DNA of 50,074 nt from GCA-2689995 sp964529325 (GTDB taxonomy: Bacteria > Fidelibacterota > Marinisomatia > SCGC-AAA003-L08 > GCA-2689995): NCBI GenBank assembly GCA_964529325.1, contig CAZGWH010000008.1:1-50074 (forward strand). Direction: 5' to 3'. The translations under genes and the position numbers were made by a program. Below the pieces are notes generated by a model. The model was not told the DNA's origin, searched no databases, and saw only the letters and a program-made list of their open reading frames with translations. Of the stretch, positions 8,516 to 16,709 are shown one piece after another (position 1 is the first letter of the stretch; the number at the start of each line of letters is the position of its first letter).

Positions 8516-10069
8516 ATGATTAAAAGAATACTGATTTCAGTAATTTTAAGTAGCCTAATATTTTCTACAGAATATTCTGATGCTGAAAAAAGAGAATTAG
8601 GTCATAAAGCAATGGAACAACTTGCAAAAGAAATTTACCAAAGAGCGATAATCGTAAAACAGAACTATCAAGCAAATAGATTGAGAGAAGAATTATATGA
8701 AAACCTCTCAACAACTGCACCAAGAGAAGAGTTTATTATTAATGCTGATATTTCAGACTCACTTTCAAATACAAACCCTTCAGTAACTATTCATGTTTCT
8801 GATGATGGCCAAAATAGCTGGGCAACTTCAAATGAAATCGCTCCATTAAATGAAGAAGGATTTGAAACTACTTGGGGAACTTCGGTTTCTACAAATGGTG
8901 GAAATGCAGTTAATTGGTATATTTCTTCAGAAATTAATTCAGAAGGTCTTGGGTTTGATTATGGAAATATTATTATTTCTCAAAGCCCGAATAATGTAAA
9001 TGGTACTTGGCCAATGGGAGATAATTTATTTGCAATACTTTCAACAGATGAAACTGGCGAAACTGGTTCAGGACAGGATATTGTTGGTGTGTCTGGTTCA
9101 TTTAAAGGTGAGGGTTCAGACATAGATGAATTGTATTTAAAATTAGAATTAAATGGAAATTGTTGTGACGAAGGCAGTCTGTTTGGACCATGGTTTCTTT
9201 ATGGAATTGGAATTATAAACCCTGATTCAGAAGGATCTGTAATTTATGCAATTGGTTATGGAGATGGTGGGTTTGGACAGTTAACTCCAGGACTATTAAA
9301 AATATCTGGAGATGTTGTAACGGGTGAGTTTAGCGGATTTGAATACTTAACAACAAATATTAATTATAATATGAGTGGAAATAATTTAACAACTTCTGTA
9401 TTATTTGACTATATTTTGAACGATGCCGATTTTGGAGAATGGCCAAATTCAATTCAAGGTGTTATTACAACTGGAATGACAATATCAGTCGCTTTAAGTG
9501 GAGCTGATGTATTACCAGAATTCTTAGATGATTCAAGTCCCGGAATTTTTCTAATGTCATCACAATTACAAAACGGTAATAATTTGCCAACCTTATCTAA
9601 TGCTGAATATGATGATGATTCTGGACTATTATCAGTTTCATATCAAGATAATGATGGAAACTTACCTTGGTTAAGAATGGCTGAATTGTGTAATTCGGGA
9701 AATGAAGATGATTGTTATTCTTTTAATTTAATTCCTGACAGTCATACTTATTTTGATGGTGTTAATTATTCTACATCATTATTTGAATCAAATATTCCAA
9801 ATGGTGATTTTGATGCACATTTTCTATTTAATGATGGGAATGATAATGAAACTGTTGAAGTTATACTTCCTATAAGTGTAGGTGGTGGTTCAGGATGTGG
9901 AATATTAGGAGATGTAAACGGTGATAATGCCGTAAATGTAATTGATGTGGTTAGCATTGTAAATCATGTTTTAGCAAATACTGATGACCCATGTGCTGAT
10001 TTATCTGGCGATGGTATGATTAATGTTATTGATATTGTTCAACTCGTAAATATTATTTTAGGAACATAA
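8516..10069 (+). CDS. Secreted protein with C-terminal type I dockerin pair
   Basis: A 517-residue exported protein of unknown function. An N-terminal signal peptide (about residues 1-18) is followed by a short helical stretch and then a long, acidic, beta-rich region without a catalytic motif I recognise. The last 55 residues form two dockerin/EF-hand-like repeats, 'GDVNGDNAVNVIDVVSIVNH' and 'DLSGDGMINVIDIVQLVN', each with the D-x-N/S-x-D calcium loop and following helix. Such C-termini are common in secreted proteins of this supergroup and may serve in surface attachment rather than a cellulosome. The start is well supported by 'AAAGGAG' eight bases upstream. The gene is monocistronic, with a terminator 27 bases after its stop. 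Confidence 0.75.
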   Translation: MIKRILISVILSSLIFSTEYSDAEKRELGHKAMEQLAKEIYQRAIIVKQNYQANRLREELYENLSTTAPREEFIINADISDSLSNTNPSVTIHVSDDGQNSWATSNEIAPLNEEGFETTWGTSVSTNGGNAVNWYISSEINSEGLGFDYGNIIISQSPNNVNGTWPMGDNLFAILSTDETGETGSGQDIVGVSGSFKGEGSDIDELYLKLELNGNCCDEGSLFGPWFLYGIGIINPDSEGSVIYAIGYGDGGFGQLTPGLLKISGDVVTGEFSGFEYLTTNINYNMSGNNLTTSVLFDYILNDADFGEWPNSIQGVITTGMTISVALSGADVLPEFLDDSSPGIFLMSSQLQNGNNLPTLSNAEYDDDSGLLSVSYQDNDGNLPWLRMAELCNSGNEDDCYSFNLIPDSHTYFDGVNYSTSLFESNIPNGDFDAHFLFNDGNDNETVEVILPISVGGGSGCGILGDVNGDNAVNVIDVVSIVNHVLANTDDPCADLSGDGMINVIDIVQLVNIILGT

Positions 10070-10095
10070 TCAAATCATAAATAATAATTTGTAAT

Positions 10096-10125
10096 AAAAA
10101 AGCCTCAGATATCTGAGGCTTTTTT
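10096..10125. terminator. Perfectly palindromic, bidirectional intrinsic terminator
   Basis: The arms GCCTCAGAT/ATCTGAGGC are flanked by A6 on the left and T6 on the right, giving a perfect 15-base half-palindrome centred between 10110 and 10111. It reads as a stem with a T-tract on either strand. It sits between the 3' ends of two convergent genes, the dockerin protein and the fliG-like gene, and probably ends both transcripts. Confidence 0.9.
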
Positions 10126-10148
10126 ATTTCCTACATTTATATATATTT

Positions 10149-11174
10149 CTATTCAATCATGTCTGCTTCAAATATATCATCAACAGTAAATTCTTTTGGT
10201 ACTAAACTATATGCAATATTTCTAATTTGACCTCGAGCTTTCATAACCTCAGCCTTTGCAACTGGAGTATCAGACAATTGATCATACATCGCTTTCTGTC
10301 TTTCTGTTAACAATGAAATAACACATCGTTCATAGATGTCTTCATCAACACCTTTAAATGCAAGAGAGACGATATTTGGAGTTTTAGTAATATCTACATC
10401 TTCATGAGCAATTATTGCCCCCCAAATTTTTTCATTTGTTTCTTGTGGCCCATCAATTAAATCATTAAAAGTAAATATTGCTTTTTTAACTTGAGCATGA
10501 AGTGCTGGATTATCCTTTTTAATTTCTTTTAAAAATTCAACCGCTTCATCTTCTGGCAAATCCCTTAGTATATTTTCAACAGATGATTTTCCACCGCGTT
10601 TAAATTCTGTTGGTTCGGGTAATTTTTTAGATTTCTTTTTTAACTCAGCAGCAAGTGTAATAATTGCATCAATTGGTATATTATTAATTTCTGAAATTTC
10701 AATCATTACAGCTTTTCGAATTTTTTTATCGAATCGCCTTAAAACATCCATTCGATCAGAAGAATCTAACTGTTCAATAACCAATGCTTGTACAGCTGGT
10801 TTTTCTTCACCAATTAAATAGAAAACTTGTTCTGAAGTTAAATCACCTATAAAAGCGAAAATTTGATTATAAACAATCTCTCTCTTTTTATCAGAAAGCT
10901 TTTCACCATCATTTTCTTTTTTCTTATTTTCAGCATGATCAACAGTTAATAAACTATTATAATATTGTTCAACAATCATTCGTTGTAAAGCAGGTGCTAC
11001 ATATTCAATCCGCTTAGATCTATTTTTAACACGCAATAATTTATCATCTGAGACTTTACCTTTAAACATTGTTAAAGCCATGTCCTCACCCAAAACTTTG
11101 AATAAAATGGCAACTTTAACTTCGCCTTTTAGATTCGGATAATCTTTTAATAAATATTTTTCTCTTGCAGTCAT
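10149..11174 (-). CDS. FliG-like rotor protein (divergent)
   Basis: A 341-residue protein with the length and three-part plan of flagellar switch protein FliG. The N-domain contains 'KVAILFKVLGEDMALTMF' (20-37). The middle domain has 'EEKPAVQALVIEQLD' (123-137) where canonical FliG has the EHPQT-type motif. Then comes 'RGGKSSVENILRDLP' (193-207) and the hinge 'IFTFNDL' (233-239), where FliG usually reads MFxFEDL. The C-terminal torque helix region is 'LAFKGVDEDIYERC'. By eye the lysine equivalent to E. coli K264 is kept (K274), but the positions of R281, D289 and R297 appear changed. It is the last gene of an operon with MotA, MotB and a FliF-like protein; GGAG precedes its ATG. It could be the flagellar FliG itself or a paralogue in a separate motor. 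Confidence 0.75.
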   Translation of the reverse strand: MTAREKYLLKDYPNLKGEVKVAILFKVLGEDMALTMFKGKVSDDKLLRVKNRSKRIEYVAPALQRMIVEQYYNSLLTVDHAENKKKENDGEKLSDKKREIVYNQIFAFIGDLTSEQVFYLIGEEKPAVQALVIEQLDSSDRMDVLRRFDKKIRKAVMIEISEINNIPIDAIITLAAELKKKSKKLPEPTEFKRGGKSSVENILRDLPEDEAVEFLKEIKKDNPALHAQVKKAIFTFNDLIDGPQETNEKIWGAIIAHEDVDITKTPNIVSLAFKGVDEDIYERCVISLLTERQKAMYDQLSDTPVAKAEVMKARGQIRNIAYSLVPKEFTVDDIFEADMIE

Positions 11175-11189
11175 ATCTCCGAATACTCC

Positions 11190-12698
11190 CTATTTCTTCT
11201 TTTTCTTATCTTTGCCATTGGCATTTTTATCATCAGATTCATCTTCAGAACTCTCAATTTCTTTTGAAGAATTCATGTCATTTTCATCATCTAACCAATC
11301 ACTAATAATATCACCAGCACCCTCTTTTTCACGAAAAATTTCTGCAACAGCAGCCTGGCGAATTCTTTTAACTTCTGTTCTAATTATATCATTATCTTCA
11401 TCAAATTGTTGCTTTTCAACCATAATTGGACCAGGTTCAGAAGACTTACTTGGCTCACTCGAATACTTAGGTTTTAAATAAATTGGTTTAGGTTTTTTAA
11501 ACATTGAAATAAGTAATAATAAAAATGATAGGCCTGCAAAAATCCATGGCAAAAACTCAACTATACCTTTTGTACCCATCTTTTGCATTCCGAGGTCTGC
11601 ACGATTATATGCTGGATTAAAAACTTCAGAATCATCTTTTGACATCACTCTTTCAAGTTGCTCTTCAGCAAATTTTAATATATCATTAGCATATCTTTGT
11701 TCAGTTTCTAACCGTTTATCAGTCATTTCCTTCATCAAATCATTTTGCTGTTTCTGATAATCATTTGCACGCTGAACATATTCTGCCCACATTGTTGAAT
11801 CGTTAATATGACTTTTGCGATCTCTCAATGACATATCATCTTCTAATTTGACTCTTACATCGGTTGCAATCTGCTCTAAGCTTTCTTCAAGTGATAATTG
11901 TAATTCTATAATTTCCTGAGCTCTAGAATTACTTAATTCATTTAATCTATCTTCCAAATCAAGTTTATTATTCTCATTGGTTAATTCAATTTCAGCAAAT
12001 TTATTATTTAATATGTCTTCAAATGATTTTTGTGATTCACTTGATGATTTAAATTGATTTGATAATTCCTCTTTTAAAACACCTTGATCCTCAGAAAATT
12101 TATTAATTTTATTACTTAGTGATTGCGATAAAAATTCTTTTACTTCAAAATCAACACAATCAAAACAATTTTCAATATCTGGAATTACACTTCTAATTAT
12201 TGTTGTTATCTCTTGTTTTGTATTTGGACTTGAAACAGATTCATCCAATCTCACCATCACCTCTATACGGTCAACAATAAACTCACTTGGAATTCCATTA
12301 AATTTAGATTCTTCTTTAACCGTTGCTTTTGTGTCAACAGCCATTCCCTTTTCATCGACTGCAGATGTTGGGATAGATGGTAATCCTGGTAGTAAACCTA
12401 CTGATTGGTTTGGTTTTTCATCTGTATTTTCTATTTCAATAACAGGTTCTACTTCTTCAACTTGAGATTGAATAGTTAAATATTCTGCATATTCTGCATT
12501 ATCAACAATTACAACATTCACCTGTAAATCAAATAGCCCTGCATCAACTGTTCTTGCAACTGCAAATTCTACTTTATTTTGATATGTATTTTCTAAAGTC
12601 GCGACTTTAAATAATTTATCAAATTCTGTTGCAAATAATACTCCACTTATAAATAATATAATTTTTATATATTTTATAATAGATGTTTTTATTTTCAT
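11190..12698 (-). CDS. Shortened FliF-like MS-ring protein with coiled-coil insertion
   Basis: I read this 502-residue protein as a reduced FliF. Residues 8-23 are a signal peptide or membrane anchor. Residues 34-64 and 138-190 resemble the RBM3 domain of FliF, including the linker 'GLLPGLPSIP' (101-110) typical of FliF and the strand-helix 'DRIEVMVRLDESV'. Residues about 191-350 are a long, charged, predicted coiled coil not found at this place in FliF. A membrane segment covers 381-399. The cytoplasmic tail 'IRQAAVAEIFREKEGAGDII' plus 'SDWLDDEN' (446-473) matches the FliG-binding end of FliF. RBM1 and RBM2 are missing. The next gene, 15 bases downstream, is FliG-like, which supports the reading. 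Confidence is limited because the resemblance rests on pattern recognition. Confidence 0.6.
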   Translation of the reverse strand: MKIKTSIIKYIKIILFISGVLFATEFDKLFKVATLENTYQNKVEFAVARTVDAGLFDLQVNVVIVDNAEYAEYLTIQSQVEEVEPVIEIENTDEKPNQSVGLLPGLPSIPTSAVDEKGMAVDTKATVKEESKFNGIPSEFIVDRIEVMVRLDESVSSPNTKQEITTIIRSVIPDIENCFDCVDFEVKEFLSQSLSNKINKFSEDQGVLKEELSNQFKSSSESQKSFEDILNNKFAEIELTNENNKLDLEDRLNELSNSRAQEIIELQLSLEESLEQIATDVRVKLEDDMSLRDRKSHINDSTMWAEYVQRANDYQKQQNDLMKEMTDKRLETEQRYANDILKFAEEQLERVMSKDDSEVFNPAYNRADLGMQKMGTKGIVEFLPWIFAGLSFLLLLISMFKKPKPIYLKPKYSSEPSKSSEPGPIMVEKQQFDEDNDIIRTEVKRIRQAAVAEIFREKEGAGDIISDWLDDENDMNSSKEIESSEDESDDKNANGKDKKKKK

Positions 12699-12716
12699 AT
12701 CTTTTTCCTACTCATT

Positions 12717-13457
12717 TTAAAATACTTTTGTTTGAAAAACGATTTTTATACGACGATTTGCTTGTTGATCAAGACCCGTTACATTTGCTTGATCTATATA
12801 TGTTTGATCAATTTTCCCTAACCTTCTAAGTGCATAAGAAGCCTTTGCTGGCCATTGATCAGCATACCCTGCAGAAATCAATCGTCCAGGTTTAACTCCT
12901 TGTTTTATTAAATATTGAGTTACCTGTCCTGCCCTTGCAGTTGACAAATGCCAATTTGTTGGATATTTTTTCCATAATGCAGTTCCTTCTTCTGGATCTT
13001 GATTATCCGAATGACCCTCTACTAATATCGGTCTTAAATCTCGTGGATGATTTAAATCATCTATGACCCTATCTAATATCCGTTTAATTTCAGGTTGTAA
13101 ACTTGTACTTCCAGAACCAAAACAAACAGACCCATCAAATTCAATAGCCATTCCCCTCGGATCAGATACAATTTTCGCCTGCTCATCAATTTCCATATCT
13201 TTAACAATTTTCTTTAATTTTTGCTTAATATTTAATTTATTATCAATTGGTCTTTTTTTAATTTGTGGCGAAGATTGATTTAGTCCCAACCTTTTATTTG
13301 CTGATTCTTGCATCATTTGAATTTTTACTGGATCCAATGAAGACATTGCAAATAGAAGAACGAAAAAACACATCAACAGAGTCATCATATCCGCAAATGT
13401 ACCCATCCATCCAGGAAGTCCTTCATCGGGGCATTTAGGGCATTTTTTTTCTGCCAC
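12717..13457 (-). CDS. motB: MotB-like stator protein with OmpA-type peptidoglycan-binding domain
   Basis: A 246-residue stator subunit. A short cytoplasmic N-terminus carries an unusual CPKC (C6, C9). It is followed by 'GWMGTFADMMTLLMCFFVLL' with the proton-accepting Asp at residue 23, equivalent to E. coli MotB D32. The periplasmic region ends in an OmpA/MotB domain (about 105-245) with 'ILVEGHSDNQDP', 'STARAGQVTQYL', 'ISAGYADQWP' and 'NRRIKIVF', which binds peptidoglycan. Its start directly abuts the motA stop, so the pair is translationally coupled. Downstream come FliF-like and FliG-like genes rather than chemotaxis genes. It may drive the flagellum or the machine encoded by this operon. 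Confidence 0.9.
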   Translation of the reverse strand: MAEKKCPKCPDEGLPGWMGTFADMMTLLMCFFVLLFAMSSLDPVKIQMMQESANKRLGLNQSSPQIKKRPIDNKLNIKQKLKKIVKDMEIDEQAKIVSDPRGMAIEFDGSVCFGSGSTSLQPEIKRILDRVIDDLNHPRDLRPILVEGHSDNQDPEEGTALWKKYPTNWHLSTARAGQVTQYLIKQGVKPGRLISAGYADQWPAKASYALRRLGKIDQTYIDQANVTGLDQQANRRIKIVFQTKVF

Positions 13458-14264
13458 CTATGCTTCCCCTCTAATCCTATCTGCTGGTTGTAAATATGAA
13501 TTTAATCGTTCAGTTACCATAATAGGATGTACCTTTTTAGCTAATAAAGTCACACCTTCTATAATTAATGCCTGAACTTTTTTATTTTCATCATTTTTAC
13601 TTTTTAGTTTTTCAGAGAATGGTAAGAAAATTAGATTTGCAAATAGTGCACCATAAAATGTTGTAATAAGCGCAACACCCATTGAAAGGCCTAGTCGTGC
13701 AGCCATATCACCACCTTCATCGTCACCACCACCTCCTCCCATTGAGAACATCATAATAACTAATCCAATTAAAGTACCAACCATACCAAAGGCTGGAGAG
13801 AAATCACCCATTTTTTTCATCACATTTGCTTCTGATGATTCTTTTTCCTCTCTTGTTTCTTCTCTAAGCTCCATCATTTCTCTAATTTCATCAGGTTGAA
13901 CACCATCAATGATAAATTGTACACCATCCTTTAAGAACCAATTTCGAATTCCATCCATTTCTCCCTGTAAATCTTTTACATTTTTACGAGCTACTGCTGA
14001 TAAATCAATTATTTTTTGTGCTAATTCTTTTTGCTCCCAAGGTGGTTTTTGAAAAACCATTCCTATTAATTTAAAAACAGCAATAACCTTTGGTAAAGGG
14101 AATGCAATTGCAGTAGCAGCCAATGACCCACCAAGCACAATAATTGCAGAAGTTAAATCCCAATATAATCCTACAGACAAGTCACCAGCACTCGCAGCCA
14201 TAAACATTGCACCACCAAGTAGTACAATACCCAAAATTGTTCCGACAATTGACGCTATATCCAT
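13458..14264 (-). CDS. motA: MotA-like stator protein
   Basis: A 268-residue, four-helix stator protein that forms the ion channel with MotB. TM1 is near 5-24, TM2 near 38-56, TM3 begins 'GDFSPAFGMVGTLIGLVIMM' with the conserved proline P157, and TM4 is 'GVALITTFYGALFANLIF'. The cytoplasmic loop between TM2 and TM3 is normal, including 'NWFLKDGVQFIIDG', the segment that carries torque-generating charges in E. coli. The short periplasmic loop between TM3 and TM4 is odd: five glycines followed by an acidic Asp/Glu/Gly run (176-186). AAGGA precedes the ATG. It is the third gene of the operon, 21 bases after the beta-barrel/TPR gene. Confidence 0.92.
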   Translation of the reverse strand: MDIASIVGTILGIVLLGGAMFMAASAGDLSVGLYWDLTSAIIVLGGSLAATAIAFPLPKVIAVFKLIGMVFQKPPWEQKELAQKIIDLSAVARKNVKDLQGEMDGIRNWFLKDGVQFIIDGVQPDEIREMMELREETREEKESSEANVMKKMGDFSPAFGMVGTLIGLVIMMFSMGGGGGDDEGGDMAARLGLSMGVALITTFYGALFANLIFLPFSEKLKSKNDENKKVQALIIEGVTLLAKKVHPIMVTERLNSYLQPADRIRGEA

Positions 14265-14285
14265 TAATTAATCCTTTTCATTTTA

Positions 14286-15749
14286 TTATAATCGCCCTTT
14301 TTTATCACTTGTATTCACCGAGCTTAATATCCCTCTAACTTCATCATATTCAGGATCAAGTTTTAAAGCCATATTCCAATTTATTCGTGCTCTTTTAATA
14401 TCGCCTAATTGATAATAAATTGAACCTCTTCTTGCATAAGCAACAGCTAAATTGGGGTTTAATTCAATTGCAATTTCTGATTCTTGAAGGGCACTAATGT
14501 AATCTCCATCATAATAATGCTTTAGAGATTTTGTTAAATGTTTTACAATTTTATTTTGATTAAAATCAGATAATTTTTGTTTTATCCGTAACGCTTCAGT
14601 TGAATCACCTAAAAAACTTAACTTTTGATTAAGCAATTGATTATGGGTATTTAAAGTTTGAAGCTTAAAATTAACTAATCGTAAAGAATCTCTTAATTGT
14701 CCCACAGCTTCGTCAAAATAAATTAATGACGAATCTAATTCTTGATTATATACGCGTTCTGCAAATTCTTGTCCACTTGTACCAACCCGTCTAAGAGATT
14801 TAGGAATAATTACTGTTTTGCCTGTTTTGGGTAATTTTACATTTACTCCAAAATGAATTGCTGGGGAAGTTGATATTAAAGCCGAGTTTTGCCAAGTACT
14901 CCCTCCTTCTAATACCAAAGACTGCATTCCAATGTCAGCAATATTATTTAAGTTTTTTATTCCTGCTGTTATAACATAACGAGGAGATAATGGTATTTTC
15001 ATTCCAATATTTAGACCATTACCATCATATTCTCCGAGTAAATCAATACCACCATTTTTAATCAAATATGGTGTCTTAAGAATAAATCCTAAATATACAT
15101 TTACACTTTGTAAGTTTAAAAAATCATCATATTCTGTGATTTCTCTAATATTAGGATATAAATTTCCTAAAGTATCTAATTGACCAGAGTCAGGGTGGCG
15201 TTCTACAATTTTTGAATCATCATAGAAAAAATTATTAGCTGCAATTTTACCCGTTCCAGCACCAATATAAGAACCAAGTGTATATTGTTCAAATTTTCGC
15301 TCACTTGAAAAAACGGTATATAATGAAGCTGAATTTGCATCAAATCCGCCAATACTATTAAATATTAAATCTTGCACACCTAAAGAAATACTTATATCTT
15401 TAAAACTATAAACACGATGTTGGTAATGTAAACCAAATTCAACGGGTGTTTTAAATAATGATGAATTCATTAAATCATTTGAAGGATTTGCCACTGTTCC
15501 AATTGTTAACCCAACATTAATATTATGAGTTAAATAAGTATTAACCCCTACTGAAGAGCTTTGATTAAATATTGTAAAATTATAAATATCAGTAGAAGCA
15601 TTAATTATAAAAGAATCTGTATCAATATAATTAGTACTAGAAGGAATATTCATCATATTTCCTGGACGAGAAAAAGATACTCTTGAAGTTGAAAGTGCAA
15701 CTCCAAAAATAATTATAATAATACCCATATTTTTAATAATTCTAAACAT
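14286..15749 (-). CDS. Predicted outer-membrane beta-barrel protein with C-terminal TPR domain
   Basis: A 487-residue exported protein of unrecognised family. The signal peptide (about 1-21) is followed by some 290 residues of alternating short beta strands and glycine/asparagine turns ('NINVGLTIGT', 'FGLHYQHRVYSF', 'LLGEYDGNGLNIGMKIPL'), the look of a PorV/DUF5723-like barrel. Residues about 335-400 form a coiled coil. The last 85 residues contain two TPR units, 'YYDGDYISALQESEIAIELN' and 'AYARRGSIYYQLGDIKRARI'. It lies second in the motor operon, between a lipoprotein and MotA. The context suggests an outer-membrane or periplasmic collar that a stator or rotor contacts; that is inference. 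It could instead be an independent porin-like gene. Confidence 0.6.
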   Translation of the reverse strand: MFRIIKNMGIIIIIFGVALSTSRVSFSRPGNMMNIPSSTNYIDTDSFIINASTDIYNFTIFNQSSSVGVNTYLTHNINVGLTIGTVANPSNDLMNSSLFKTPVEFGLHYQHRVYSFKDISISLGVQDLIFNSIGGFDANSASLYTVFSSERKFEQYTLGSYIGAGTGKIAANNFFYDDSKIVERHPDSGQLDTLGNLYPNIREITEYDDFLNLQSVNVYLGFILKTPYLIKNGGIDLLGEYDGNGLNIGMKIPLSPRYVITAGIKNLNNIADIGMQSLVLEGGSTWQNSALISTSPAIHFGVNVKLPKTGKTVIIPKSLRRVGTSGQEFAERVYNQELDSSLIYFDEAVGQLRDSLRLVNFKLQTLNTHNQLLNQKLSFLGDSTEALRIKQKLSDFNQNKIVKHLTKSLKHYYDGDYISALQESEIAIELNPNLAVAYARRGSIYYQLGDIKRARINWNMALKLDPEYDEVRGILSSVNTSDKKGRL

Positions 15750-15783
15750 CTATATCCTTAATTCAGCCAAATAATATTGACAA

Positions 15784-16689
15784 TTATTTGTATTCATCCC
15801 ATTCAATATCATAAGAATATCCTATAAAAGGACCAAATGATGATGGTATTATTAACTCAAATGATGCAGAAGCTCCAGATAAAACAGATGAATTAGCCGT
15901 TACACCAGATTCAAATGTATGATAGGTTCCCTGAATAAATGAAGTCATAATTTTTGTATCTCCATTCCAGTTTTTCTTAACTACAAATGTAACTTTTGCA
16001 AAATCAGCCCTTTGAGTCCCAATATTTTTCACATTTCCTGATATAATAGTATTCCCAGAGTTATCCTTACCTTCATCAATATTGCCAACTAAAACTAAAT
16101 TAGCACTATTCATAATCGGTTGTCCGTTATTTTTCTGAACACCTATAGCATCAATAAATCCATTTTCTAATCCACCACCAGCTAAACTTGCAGTTTGGGA
16201 TTGTGAAACCGCTTCTTCAATTGTGGTCAAAGCTAAATGTGATTTTTCAACAACTCTAATTATCGAATTCCGAGGAAATGACATTACACCTATCATGGTA
16301 GAAACTTTAATAGATTCATCGTCTTGATAAATGATTTTACCTTGGATTGTCGAACCATTATTTAATAAAATTTCTTTATTAAAAGATTTATATGGATCTG
16401 ACAATTCAGTTGTTATGTTTTTCAGATTATTTATTTCAGAAACGGCATTATTTAACTCAGCCCTTAGTTTTTTAACTTCAAAGGTCAATTCATTAATAAC
16501 AAAATCATTCTCTTCCAATAGTTTATCGGTAGCAGAACTAACATTGTTTACTGTTTCAATTACTTCTAAAGCGACAATTTCTTCGCTCTCTTTTATTACT
16601 GGTTTTTCTCCAACTTTGAATTGTAAATGAACACAATTCATAGAAATTAAACTCAATAATATAATTTTTATTAAAGAAGGATACCTCAT
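15784..16689 (-). CDS. Lipoprotein with coiled coil and FxLYD-like domain
   Basis: A 301-residue lipoprotein and first gene of the motor operon. The signal peptide ends in lipobox 'ISMNC' (C19). A coiled coil covers about 50-95. Next is a small beta motif (about 105-150: 'LNNGSTIQGKIIYQDDESIK') reminiscent of Sm-like or SH3-like folds. Residues about 195-297 resemble the FxLYD immunoglobulin-like domain ('NTIISGNVKNIGTQRADFAK', 'GVTANSSVLSGASASFEL'). No catalytic motif is seen. A sigma-28-like promoter lies 21-47 bases upstream of its ATG. The protein probably sits on the inner leaflet of the outer membrane. Its role is unknown; being first in an operon with a stator suggests an envelope scaffold. 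Confidence 0.65.
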   Translation of the reverse strand: MRYPSLIKIILLSLISMNCVHLQFKVGEKPVIKESEEIVALEVIETVNNVSSATDKLLEENDFVINELTFEVKKLRAELNNAVSEINNLKNITTELSDPYKSFNKEILLNNGSTIQGKIIYQDDESIKVSTMIGVMSFPRNSIIRVVEKSHLALTTIEEAVSQSQTASLAGGGLENGFIDAIGVQKNNGQPIMNSANLVLVGNIDEGKDNSGNTIISGNVKNIGTQRADFAKVTFVVKKNWNGDTKIMTSFIQGTYHTFESGVTANSSVLSGASASFELIIPSSFGPFIGYSYDIEWDEYK

Positions 16690-16709
16690 CCAAATCCCTT
16701 TTTTGCTAT

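Noticed and set aside
10081..10148. Palindrome at 10096-10125 as an operator or attachment site
   Set aside because: The flanking A- and T-tracts and the position between convergent stops fit a bidirectional terminator fully.
10149..11174. Calling this gene plainly the flagellar fliG
   Set aside because: The fold pattern is FliG-like, but motif and charge changes and the company of a reduced FliF make a paralogue possible. Without the rest of the genome the symbol is not justified.
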